Origin: Nitrospirota bacterium
Lineage (GTDB): Bacteria; Nitrospirota; JACRHJ01
Assembly (NCBI GenBank): GCA_027328825.1
Contig: DAHWTK010000013.1
Span: 1-23,639, forward strand
Length of the DNA: 23,639 nt
Direction: 5' to 3'
Shown here one piece after another: positions 15,678-23,213 of the stretch (its first letter is position 1; each line of letters begins with the position of its first letter). The notes under the pieces were generated by a model, which worked only from the letters and a program-made list of their open reading frames with translations, did not search any database and was not told where the DNA came from. The position numbers were made by a program, and so were the translations under genes.

Positions 15678-17192
15678 ATGGGTAAATTAATGCAGTTTCC
15701 TCATCCTTACTTTTCTTCGAAGCCGACCTGGAAATGGTTTATACTTGTCAACGTCTTAATCGGCGCCACAATGTCCGCCCTGGACGTCAGCATCGTTAAC
15801 GTCGCCATGCCGACCCTGAAGACCGACTTCAACACCTCCATGGCTACAATAGAATGGGTGGCAATGGCCTACATGCTTACGCTCACTGTCTTCCTGCCGT
15901 TCTTCGGCAGGCTAGCGGACATGATGGGCCGCTCGAAGCTCTATAATACCGGTTTTGTAATCTTCACAATCGGTTCCATATTCTGCGGAGCGGCTACGTC
16001 GGCCATGTTCATAATCCTGGCGCGTATTCTCCAGGCAGTCGGCGCGGGCCTTCTTCAGGCCAACTCCGTAGCCATAATCACGCAGGCCTTCCCGGGCAAC
16101 GAGAGGGGTAAGGCCATAGGTATACAGGGCGCCGTCCAGGCCATAGCGATGGCGATAGGGCCTTTTGTCGGCGGCATCCTCATTTCGACCGTCGGCTGGC
16201 GCGCGGTGTTCTTCATTAACGTCCCGATTGGCATCGTCGGCACGATGGCCGGCCTTCTCATCCTTCCCAGGCAGGAGCAGAAAGGTAAGAAGGAAAAAAT
16301 CGATTACCTCGGCACGGCGCTTTTCGCCTCGGGCCTCGCGTTTCTCGTCCTGGCGTTCAATAATGTCGGGAAGCTCGGCTGGACCTCCACGACCGTTCTC
16401 GGCTACTTCATAGGTGCCTGCGTTCTTCTGCCCGCATTCGTGTTCACGGAGCTCAAGGTGGAATCGCCGATGATAGACTTGAGGCTCTTCAAGAACTGGA
16501 CATTCACCGTCGGGAACATGACCGGCATGCTCTCATATTACGTCATGTTCGGGGTGCTCTTTTTGATGCCGTTTTATTTCGAAAACGTGCTCAATTACAG
16601 TCCGGCCAAGTCCGGCAGTCTCTTAACTCCGATCTCGCTTGCAATGGCCTTTGTGGCCCCGGTCGCCGGCCATATCGCCGACAAACACGGAGCGAGGATG
16701 ATGACGACCGGCGGTATGCTCCTCGCTTCAGCCGCCTGCTTCGCCTTCATGTTCCTTGGTGCGCAGGTCAGCAGTTTTGTCCTGATAGGCGAACTTATAC
16801 TGCTTGGCGTGGGCATGGGCATGTTCACCCCGCCAAACAACAGCGCCATCATGGGTGCAGCGCCGAAGGACAAGCTCGGGCTGGCTGGCGGCCTTCTGAA
16901 CATGATGAGGTCGCTTGGGCTGATATTTGGCGTGGATATCTCCGGCCTTGTGTTTACCAAGCTCGAGAGGAGCAGTCTGGCCGGGCAGGGTTATCCCAAC
17001 GTCCAGCACGTGTTCAGGGATCCAAGCATACCGCTTGCCGTCAAGGACAGCGCATTCATACACGGCTTCATGATAGTCATGGGCACGCTTCTGGTGCTGA
17101 CCATCGCCTCCACCGTCCTGTCGGCCATGAGGAAGAGCGAGGCAATAGACGCCGAGGCCGCCGCGGCGGCAAGAGAGCTTGTCGGGGAGTAG
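15678..17192 (+). CDS. MFS multidrug exporter, DHA2 (EmrB/QacA) family
   Basis: The protein has 504 residues from the ATG at 15678, preceded by GGGAG at 15662-15666. An upstream in-frame TTG at 15621 is less likely. It is a 14-helix drug:H+ antiporter: LDVSIVNVAMPTL in TM1 (35-47), the loop 2-3 motif A GRLADMMGRSK (77-87), ILQAVGAGLLQANS in TM4, and the antiporter motif C region AMAIGPFVGGIL in TM5. It probably exports toxic organic compounds through the inner membrane, but no EmrA-type adaptor or outer-membrane partner is adjacent. A TATAAT at 15636-15641 may be a weak second promoter; otherwise expression depends on readthrough of the leader terminator. A strong terminator follows at 17223. 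Confidence 0.92.
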   Translation: MGKLMQFPHPYFSSKPTWKWFILVNVLIGATMSALDVSIVNVAMPTLKTDFNTSMATIEWVAMAYMLTLTVFLPFFGRLADMMGRSKLYNTGFVIFTIGSIFCGAATSAMFIILARILQAVGAGLLQANSVAIITQAFPGNERGKAIGIQGAVQAIAMAIGPFVGGILISTVGWRAVFFINVPIGIVGTMAGLLILPRQEQKGKKEKIDYLGTALFASGLAFLVLAFNNVGKLGWTSTTVLGYFIGACVLLPAFVFTELKVESPMIDLRLFKNWTFTVGNMTGMLSYYVMFGVLFLMPFYFENVLNYSPAKSGSLLTPISLAMAFVAPVAGHIADKHGARMMTTGGMLLASAACFAFMFLGAQVSSFVLIGELILLGVGMGMFTPPNNSAIMGAAPKDKLGLAGGLLNMMRSLGLIFGVDISGLVFTKLERSSLAGQGYPNVQHVFRDPSIPLAVKDSAFIHGFMIVMGTLLVLTIASTVLSAMRKSEAIDAEAAAAARELVGE

Positions 17193-17222
17193 AAAATAGC
17201 GCCTGCTTTACGCCTTGTTGCA

Positions 17223-17255
17223 AGAGGGCTGCCATTTCGGCAGTCCTCTTTTTTT
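17223..17255 (+). terminator. Intrinsic terminator of the MFS gene
   Basis: An 11-bp stem is formed by AGAGGGCTGCC (17223-17233) and GGCAGTCCTCT (17239-17249), with one G-T pair and a 5-base loop. It is followed by six Ts, 30 bases after the MFS stop. Confidence 0.92.
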
Positions 17256-17351
17256 GTCCCCGATGCTTAAGGCGGTTTTACAGCATGGGAAATCCGTATT
17301 AAACTTACAGACAAAGCACTCTGGCCGTTCAGGTTAAAAAAGGGGTGAGCC

Positions 17352-17918
17352 ATGTTCATGAAAAAATTGAGGATATATATTTTTTTTGGTATTTTTTCCG
17401 TAACCTTGGCCTCATGCGCGTATCCCATTGCCCAGAGATACCGTCGGGAAGCGAAGCCGGGCCTGACCTTCGAGGAGGTATATAAAAATCCAGAGGCATA
17501 CAAAGGCGACATGGTTATATGGGGCGGCATGGTTATAAAGACCGTCAACGACGACAAGGGGAGCGAGATATACATCCTCGAGACGCCGCTCCACTACGGG
17601 GAAAAACCCATGCCTATAGAATATTCACGTGGCCGTTTCATAGCCGGGACAAGGTCTTATATGGACCCCCTGGTATACCGGAAGGGCAAAAGGGTTACCG
17701 TTGCGGGCGTAATCGTCGGTTCAAAGAGCGTAATAAACCGGGGAAACAGACGTGCCTATATTTATCCTGTCATACAGATACGGCAGATTACGCTCTGGAA
17801 AAGGCAGAGATATTACTATCCGTATCCTTACTACCCATATTATCCCTACGTTGGCTGGTACGGTCCATACTGGGGTTACGGGCCGGACTGGGGCTATGGG
17901 CCCTGGTGGGGCTACTAA
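17352..17918 (+). CDS. Slp-family outer-membrane lipoprotein with aromatic tail
   Basis: The protein has 188 residues, started at the ATG at 17352 behind GGGGTGA; the second ATG at 17358 is an alternative. It has a lipoprotein signal peptide (basic start, hydrophobic core, LASC with Cys22). The middle resembles the Slp (starvation-inducible lipoprotein) family: TFEEVYKNPEAYKGDMVIWGGMVI, a possible YILETPL strand, and GRFIAGTRSYMDPLVYRKGKRVTVAGVIVG. The last 35 residues are almost only Tyr, Pro, Gly and Trp (14 Tyr and 5 Trp), beginning YYYPYPYYPYYPY and continuing as WGYGP-like repeats. It is probably anchored to the inner face of the outer membrane; function is unknown. It lies 9 bases before the second TauE/SafE gene and is probably co-transcribed with it. 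Confidence 0.85.
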   Translation: MFMKKLRIYIFFGIFSVTLASCAYPIAQRYRREAKPGLTFEEVYKNPEAYKGDMVIWGGMVIKTVNDDKGSEIYILETPLHYGEKPMPIEYSRGRFIAGTRSYMDPLVYRKGKRVTVAGVIVGSKSVINRGNRRAYIYPVIQIRQITLWKRQRYYYPYPYYPYYPYVGWYGPYWGYGPDWGYGPWWGY

Positions 17919-17927
17919 AGAGGAACC

Positions 17928-18764
17928 TTGACCGCGCTTTACATGACGCTTCTGGTATTTGCCGGGTCGCTGCTCGCGGGCTTTTTCGGCGCGATGACCG
18001 GCCTTGGGGGCGGGGTAATAATCGTCCCCATGCTGACGCTCGCCTTAGGAGTGAACATACGCTACGCCGTGGGGGCCTCGCTTGTTTCGATAATAGCGAC
18101 TTCTTCCGGGGCTGCCGCCGCATATGTCCGGGAGGGATATACCAATATACGGGTGGCGATGTTCCTTGAGATAGCCACGACATTCGGGGCGCTTTTGGGG
18201 GCATTCGTCGCGTCGAGGATTCCGACGGCAGCTATCAGCATAATTTTCGGGATTGTCCTGATTTACTCCGCATTTTTATCCAGGCATCCGCCGAGGCGAA
18301 CTGGGGCGGAAAAATCCGGAGTCGTCGCCGCAAAGCTAAGAATGGAGTCGGACTACCCCTCGTCCGAGGGGCGCATCAGCTATCATGTCGGCAATGTACC
18401 GGCGGGTTTCGGGATAATGTTCGTTGCGGGCGGGCTGTCGGGCCTGCTTGGAATAGGCTCCGGGGCGGTAAAAGTATTGGCGATGGACCGAGCAATGAAG
18501 CTCCCGTTCAAGGTTTCCACCACCACGAGCAACTTTATGATAGGCGTTACCGCCGCCGCAAGCGCCGGGGCATACCTGCACCTTGGGTATATCGACCCCG
18601 GCCTCGCAATGCCCGTTATGCTTGGGGTGCTCCTCGGTTCCGGGGTTGGCGCCAGGGCCCTGGTTAAGACGAAACCCGTCAAATTGCGGACTCTATTCAG
18701 TGTAATCATCGCCGTTATGGCGCTGGAGATGATATATAACGGTGTTACGGGCGGCGTGAAATGA
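17928..18764 (+). CDS. TauE/SafE family permease (copy 2)
   Basis: The protein has 278 residues from a TTG at 17928-17930, preceded by AAGAGGA. It is hydrophobic, with duplicated signatures: GAMTGLGGGVIIVPMLTLALGV in the first half and SGLLGIGSGAVKVLAMDRAMKLPFKVSTTTSNFMIGVTA in the second. A long polar loop (about 118-150) splits the halves. It differs clearly from the copy at 12890-13678 and belongs to the subgroup that pairs with a DUF1634 protein, as it does here through an ATGA overlap. It is probably an exporter or importer of an organic or sulfur-containing anion; the substrate is unknown. Confidence 0.9.
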   Translation: MTALYMTLLVFAGSLLAGFFGAMTGLGGGVIIVPMLTLALGVNIRYAVGASLVSIIATSSGAAAAYVREGYTNIRVAMFLEIATTFGALLGAFVASRIPTAAISIIFGIVLIYSAFLSRHPPRRTGAEKSGVVAAKLRMESDYPSSEGRISYHVGNVPAGFGIMFVAGGLSGLLGIGSGAVKVLAMDRAMKLPFKVSTTTSNFMIGVTAAASAGAYLHLGYIDPGLAMPVMLGVLLGSGVGARALVKTKPVKLRTLFSVIIAVMALEMIYNGVTGGVK

Positions 18765-19141
18765 GCACTGATGGCGAAAATAGGAAAAGCAGGACGCAGG
18801 ATCTTCTCGGAGCGCTTCTGATTACCGGCGTCGCCTCAGCCGCCGCAATAGTATTAATCGGCGGCATATCCTATCTTGCCAAATATGGAGCTTTTCACCA
18901 GAGTTACGATGTATTCCGGGGAGAGCCTTCGAGCCTCAGACGCATAGACGGGATTTTCAGGCTCGCATGGTCGCTTGAGAGCCGGGGCATCATACAGGCC
19001 GGTTTTATAGTCCTTATCGCCACGCCTATAGCGCGGGTGGCCTTTTCGTTTGCGATTTTCTTAAGGGACAGGGACTGGATGTACAGCTTCTTTACGCTGG
19101 TCGTGCTGGTCACGCTTATTTACAGCCTCGTGGGAAGGTAG
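18761..19141 (+). CDS. DUF1634 membrane protein
   Basis: This 126-residue protein has three hydrophobic segments at about 15-42 (LLGALLITGVASAAAIVLIGG), 76-100 (IIQAGFIVLIATPIARVAFSFAIF) and 105-124. The TPIARV motif and the topology match DUF1634, a family usually encoded next to TauE/SafE permeases and presumed to be an accessory subunit. Its ATG overlaps the permease stop (ATGA). It ends one base from the stop of the convergent RACo-like gene, leaving no room for a separate terminator. Confidence 0.85.
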   Translation: MSTDGENRKSRTQDLLGALLITGVASAAAIVLIGGISYLAKYGAFHQSYDVFRGEPSSLRRIDGIFRLAWSLESRGIIQAGFIVLIATPIARVAFSFAIFLRDRDWMYSFFTLVVLVTLIYSLVGR

Positions 19142-19142
19142 C

Positions 19143-20975
19143 TTACCTGTGCGGTATGTCCATGGCAGACAGGAATTCCTCCTGGAAATCCGGGTCTATA
19201 GAAATTTCCAGGTGCCGTAGTTTTAAGACCTCTCTTTCGGCTTCTTCCCGTTTCTCCGTATCCAGAAGGGCCAGGACGGCGCCCTCTCCCGCCGCGTTGC
19301 CAGCCGCGGAAATATCCTCCGGGGCGCACTCCGGGAGCATCCCGATAACAAGGGCCGATTTCTTGTTTATGTAGCTTCCGAACGCGCCCGCAAGGATTAT
19401 CCTATCTATTTTCTCTATACCCATCCTCCGCATCAGGAGCTTTGTTCCGGCATAAAGCGCCGCCTTGGCGAGCTGAACTGCCCGGACATCCGCCTGGGTA
19501 ATGGTTATATCCGTGCCGGTCTCCGTCTGCTCCTTCCACGCTAGGACGAATTCGGGCCTGCCTTCGGCATCCAGCCTTAATCTTTCCGTATGCGGCAGGC
19601 CATTCGCCCGAAGCGGCTCCAGCCGCAGCCGCCCGGATTTGTCGATTATACCGGCCCTGTAAAGCCCTGCCACGGCGTCGATAATCCCGGAGCCGCATAT
19701 GCCCCTGGCCCGGACGTTTCCGATTATCTCAAGCGACGGCTCCTTTGTCTCGGCGTCTATCCATACGCGCTCTATGGCGCCCGCGAAGGCCCGCATACCG
19801 TATTTAATTCTCTCTCCTTCGAAGGCCGGGCCCGTGGCGCAGGAGGCGGAATATACGCCGTTTCTGTCTCCTATCAGTATCTCTCCGTTTGTGCCCACGT
19901 CTATTATCAATACCTTCTTGTCCTGGTTATACGGCCTGAGCGCTATAAGGACGCCAGCGCTGTCCGCCCCTATAAAACCCGAGGCTGTCGGAAGGACGTG
20001 TATGTAAGACGAGCCGTTTATATTTATCCCAAGTTCACGCGCCTTTACGTAAAGCGAACGCCGGACGGATTGCACGAACGGAGCGGCTCCTATGCCTGCC
20101 GGGTCTATGCCCAGGAGGATATGATGCATGACCGTGTTGCATACTACCGTCATATCCATGATGTCTTCGGGCGAAAGGCCGGTCTCCTTGATTATTCCGT
20201 TTAAGCACTCCCGTATCTCGCCCTGCATGACGGAAAGACCATCGGAGTTTGTCATGGCGAAAGTTATCCGGGACATGACGTCTTCGCCGTGAGAGGCCTG
20301 CGGGTTCGTCGCGGAAAAGGTGTCCAGAATATTGCCGGAGACTAAGTCGCAGAGATATGCCGCGACGGTTGTTGTGCCTATGTCCACGGCAAGCCCGTAA
20401 GCAGTCCCGGAGACGGAAGGCTCAAGCCTGATTATCTCCCTCCCCATCCATACCGATGCCGTGACTTCCCACAGGCTATCCCGCAGAGTTTTCTGAAGGC
20501 CCTTCAGGATGTTAAAGTCCAGAGACAATCCGGAGAGCCCGTGCTGTGCCCGGAGTGCATCCAAAAGGCGCTCCCTGTCACCCTGGCCCATGTCCTGCAT
20601 CGATGGCGGGTTAATTTTTACGGAGTATTTTTTAACGGCAGGGTTGAGGTTTGCAGATACTTTCCGCGTAGCCTTTCTCGAAATCATGGCCGCCGGCGGA
20701 ACGTGAACGGTTACATCTCCGTATATGAGGCTCTCGCATGCGAGCCGCACCGGGCCTTCTTCCGGTCTGATGAATTTTTTTTCGGTATCGGAAGGCGCGC
20801 TTAAGGCGGGCATCCCGTCCTTCACAACGACCCTGCACTTGCCGCAGATACCGCTCCCGCCGCAGATGCTGTCGAGACCGGCGCCCGCCCTGGCCGCCGC
20901 TTCAAGGAGCGTCACGCCGTCGTTTACCTCGGTTGTTTTCCCGGCAGGTTCGAAAATAACCGTGTGTTTTTTCAT
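19143..20975 (-). CDS. RACo-like corrinoid activation protein (2Fe-2S + ASKHA/DUF4445)
   Basis: This 610-residue protein has two parts. The N-terminal ferredoxin domain (1-95) has the 2Fe-2S ligands C38, C44, C47 and C80 in ICGGSGICGKC and RLACES. After a linker comes the DUF4445/ASKHA ATPase domain with phosphate loops VDIGTTTVAAYL (197-208) and IDVGTNGEILIGDRNG (358-373), N280 in VVCNTVMHH and CATGPAFEGERI (379-390). RACo proteins use ATP to drive reduction of Co(II) corrinoid to active Co(I) on methyl-transferring corrinoid proteins. No corrinoid protein, methyltransferase or CODH gene is in the window, so its client is encoded elsewhere. The ATG has no Shine-Dalgarno sequence, and the predicted transcript start is only about 5 bases upstream. 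Confidence 0.9.
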   Translation of the reverse strand: MKKHTVIFEPAGKTTEVNDGVTLLEAAARAGAGLDSICGGSGICGKCRVVVKDGMPALSAPSDTEKKFIRPEEGPVRLACESLIYGDVTVHVPPAAMISRKATRKVSANLNPAVKKYSVKINPPSMQDMGQGDRERLLDALRAQHGLSGLSLDFNILKGLQKTLRDSLWEVTASVWMGREIIRLEPSVSGTAYGLAVDIGTTTVAAYLCDLVSGNILDTFSATNPQASHGEDVMSRITFAMTNSDGLSVMQGEIRECLNGIIKETGLSPEDIMDMTVVCNTVMHHILLGIDPAGIGAAPFVQSVRRSLYVKARELGININGSSYIHVLPTASGFIGADSAGVLIALRPYNQDKKVLIIDVGTNGEILIGDRNGVYSASCATGPAFEGERIKYGMRAFAGAIERVWIDAETKEPSLEIIGNVRARGICGSGIIDAVAGLYRAGIIDKSGRLRLEPLRANGLPHTERLRLDAEGRPEFVLAWKEQTETGTDITITQADVRAVQLAKAALYAGTKLLMRRMGIEKIDRIILAGAFGSYINKKSALVIGMLPECAPEDISAAGNAAGEGAVLALLDTEKREEAEREVLKLRHLEISIDPDFQEEFLSAMDIPHR

Positions 20976-20986
20976 TGGTTTATATT

Positions 20987-21016
20987 ATCATAAAACACGA
21001 CATGACATGCTGACAA
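20987..21016 (-). promoter_or_regulatory. Promoter of the RACo-like gene
   Basis: Minus-strand TTGTCA (21011-21016), an 18-base spacer and TATGAT (20987-20992) each match 5 of 6 consensus bases per box. The start would be near 20980, giving a leader of only about 5 bases, consistent with the lack of a ribosome site. Confidence 0.6.
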
Positions 21017-21038
21017 AATTTCTGCGCTCTGCTATGTT
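21010..21038 (+). promoter_or_regulatory. Promoter of the YihY/BrkB gene
   Basis: CTGACA (21010-21015), 17 bases, then TATGTT (21033-21038). The start would be near 21045, just before GGAGGG. Its -35 box overlaps the -35 of the divergent RACo-like promoter. Confidence 0.55.
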
Positions 21039-21051
21039 TTATTATGGAGGG

Positions 21052-22410
21052 ATGTTGAGAGCGACCGAAAAGATAAGGGATGTCCGTCGCTTCCTTTCGG
21101 AAGAAGTCTGGACAAAAGACCCGGCCAGCCTTAAGAGGCACGAGGCTTACCTCGCGTCTGCATGGAGGCTTGTTTATTCTACCGTTGGGGCATACCGGGA
21201 CTTCCAGATTCAGCTAAGGACGATGAGCCTTGTATATACCACACTCCTTTCCATGGTCCCGCTTTTGGCGGTGAGCTTCTCCGTCCTGCGGGCATTCGGA
21301 GTGCATGACCAGGCCGAGCCGCTTCTTCTTAATTTTGTAAAGCCCCTGGGGCCGCAGGGCGCAGTAATTGTCCGGAATATAATCGGATATATCGACAGGA
21401 TAAAGATCGGGGTGCTCAGTTCCGTAGGGCTTTCCCTGCTTTTCTACTCCATGATAGGCGTCTTATACAAGATCGAAGAGGCGCTGAACTACATCTGGCG
21501 CGTTAAAAAGCCCAGGAGTTTTTCAAGAAGGTTCAGTGATTACCTGAGCGTACTGCTCGTCGGGCCCATACTAATGTTCTCCGCAATGGGGCTTACCGCC
21601 GCTATACAGAGTAACGCCATTGTCCAGAGGATTGCCTCCATAGGCGCGCTCGGGCAGGCATACATATTTATAGGCCATCTCCTCCCGTATGTTACGACGT
21701 GCGTTGCGTTCACTATAATTTATATCCTGATGCCCAACACGAAAGTGAAATTCAAGTCCGCACTTGCGGGCGGGATATTCGCCGGCGTGGTATGGGAGGT
21801 TACAGGCTGGGCGTTCGCCACGTTCATAGCGTCCTCGAAAAGCTATTCCGCCGTATATGCCGGGTTTGCAATACTCCTGCTCTTCATGATGTGGCTTTAC
21901 TGGAGTTGGCTGATATTCCTCATCGGCGGCTACGTCTCGTTTTTTTATCAGTATCCGCGTTTCGCAGGCAAAAGAGGTGTGCCTACCGGCGCGATGGGCG
22001 GTAACGCCAGGGAAAGGCTTGCCATAATCGTGATGTATCTCATAGGCTATAATTTTTCTTTTAACAGGCCTCCCTGGACTCTGGATACGCTGTCGGAATG
22101 CCTCGGCCTGCCGTCGGACATTGTCCTGGAGGCGGTATCGGCCCTCGAAGGCGATAAGCTTATCTACGAAACCGCGGGCAACGGAGCCGGGTATCTGCCG
22201 GGAAGGGATACGGGCAGCATAACCGTAAAGGAAATAGTAGCAAAGGCCAGGGCCACAGGGGACATTTCTTTTAAACTGCGAAACAGGGAGGAAATCCCGG
22301 AGGTGGACAGACTCTTCCGCCGGATAGAGGAGAATATGTCCGATACTCTAGATGGTTGGACGTTAAAAGACCTGATATTGCCGCGTCAGGAGGATGAGAA
22401 GGCAAAGTAA
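21052..22410 (+). CDS. YihY/BrkB family inner-membrane protein with C-terminal winged-helix-like domain
   Basis: The protein has 452 residues from the ATG at 21052. The start is uncertain: GGAGGG (21046-21051) is very close to this ATG and better spaced for the TTG at 21055. Starts at 21007 or 21034 lie before or inside the predicted -10 box. The YihY core begins at RTMSLVYTTLLSMVPLLAVSFSVLRAF and has about six helices, with the family region GVLYKIEEALNYIWRVKKPRSFSRRFSDYLSVLL and MWLYWSWLIFLIGGYVSFFYQ. A cytoplasmic tail of about 130 residues follows, whose RPPWTLDTLSECLGLPSDIVLEAVSALEGDKLI segment looks like a winged helix. Despite old annotations as ribonuclease BN, members are membrane proteins of uncertain function. 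It is divergent from the RACo-like gene. Confidence 0.88.
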   Translation: MLRATEKIRDVRRFLSEEVWTKDPASLKRHEAYLASAWRLVYSTVGAYRDFQIQLRTMSLVYTTLLSMVPLLAVSFSVLRAFGVHDQAEPLLLNFVKPLGPQGAVIVRNIIGYIDRIKIGVLSSVGLSLLFYSMIGVLYKIEEALNYIWRVKKPRSFSRRFSDYLSVLLVGPILMFSAMGLTAAIQSNAIVQRIASIGALGQAYIFIGHLLPYVTTCVAFTIIYILMPNTKVKFKSALAGGIFAGVVWEVTGWAFATFIASSKSYSAVYAGFAILLLFMMWLYWSWLIFLIGGYVSFFYQYPRFAGKRGVPTGAMGGNARERLAIIVMYLIGYNFSFNRPPWTLDTLSECLGLPSDIVLEAVSALEGDKLIYETAGNGAGYLPGRDTGSITVKEIVAKARATGDISFKLRNREEIPEVDRLFRRIEENMSDTLDGWTLKDLILPRQEDEKAK

Positions 22411-22627
22411 AAAGAAGAAACCGGTATTTTGCTCGCAGCCCGCCATAACTGTAGCAGTCGCCTGAGGATCCGCTTTTATTTTTTGCAATTGACCAATTCA
22501 TCCTGCGTTATTGGCATACCAGCCGCGTCCCAAAGTCAAGTGTATTGAAATTAATAAGATTTTCCTTGAATTGCCGGGTGGTTTTGTGGTAGGGTTAAAT
22601 GTCGTTTATTAATAAAAAGGAGCGGTA
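22411..22627. other. Intergenic region before mglB
   Basis: This is 217 bases without a recognised gene. A T-rich stretch (22477-22487) follows the YihY stop, but no convincing stem precedes it, so I do not call a terminator. The last 60 bases carry the mglB promoter and ribosome site. Confidence 0.5.
22566..22595 (+). promoter_or_regulatory. Probable mglB promoter
   Basis: TTGAAT (22566-22571), an 18-base spacer and TAGGGT (22590-22595). Both are moderate consensus matches at the right distance from the mglB ATG, with a leader of about 25 bases that contains AAGGAG. Confidence 0.4.
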
Positions 22628-23122
22628 ATGCCGGGTTCAGACCTTATAATGTTCGAGGAAGAGTTCGGCTCTGTAGACCAGGAGCTTCAGCGCCTCCAGG
22701 CCCAGGCAAACGCAAGAGTCGTCTTTCTGGTGGACAAGAACGGTCAGCTCATTGCTTCCGCCGGAGAGGTCCGGGGGCTTGACACCACATCGCTTGCCTC
22801 GCTTACGGCGGGGAACATAGCCGCAACGGGCGGCATGGCCAAACTCCTTGGCGAGAAAGAGTTCTCTGTGCTATTCCACGAAGGCGAGAAAGACAATATT
22901 CACATATCCATAATCGACCAGCGTGTCATCCTCGTCGTGATATTCGACCAGCGAAGCTCCCTTGGGCTTGTAAGGCTGAGGGTAAAGAAGAGCTCCGAAG
23001 CGCTTGCGAAGATATTCCAGTCCGTTGACGAAAAATCCGGGAAGGAAGGCGCCCAAGGCAAGGTCAGCGTCTCTCCGTTCGCGGAGATAACGGACGAAGA
23101 CATAGACAATCTGTTCGGATAG
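22628..23122 (+). CDS. mglB: Roadblock/LC7 protein MglB
   Basis: This 164-residue protein starts at an ATG behind AAAAAGGAG. The Roadblock/LC7 fold is evident: an N-terminal helix, ARVVFLVDKNGQLIASAG (29-46), a central helix with SLASLTAGNIAATGGMAKLLGE (55-76), FSVLFHEGEKDNIHISIIDQRVILVVIF (79-106), then SSLGLVRLRVKKSSEAL. A roughly 40-residue tail follows, ending EDIDNLFG. MglB is the GTPase-activating partner of MglA, and the pair sets cell polarity for gliding and pilus-driven motility in Myxococcus and relatives. The mglA gene follows 91 bases downstream on the same strand, which makes the assignment firm. Confidence 0.92.
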   Translation: MPGSDLIMFEEEFGSVDQELQRLQAQANARVVFLVDKNGQLIASAGEVRGLDTTSLASLTAGNIAATGGMAKLLGEKEFSVLFHEGEKDNIHISIIDQRVILVVIFDQRSSLGLVRLRVKKSSEALAKIFQSVDEKSGKEGAQGKVSVSPFAEITDEDIDNLFG

Positions 23123-23213
23123 TGCATGAGGGCGGGTTTGCATTTGGTATATCCATTACATATATATCCACAAGGGGGCGATTTTATGCCCCGCCAGTCC
23201 TGACGGTTAATAA

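Noticed and set aside
17519..18169. 216-codon + strand frame spanning the Slp and TauE/SafE genes
   Set aside because: It is out of frame across two well-supported genes and highly Arg/Gly rich.
19590..20204. 204-codon + strand frame
   Set aside because: It is antisense to the ASKHA domain of the RACo-like protein.
23126..23203. 25-codon ORF between mglB and mglA
   Set aside because: It has no ribosome site, its composition is unlike neighbouring genes, and it is likely chance; the nearby GGGGC/GCCCC hairpin has no T run either.
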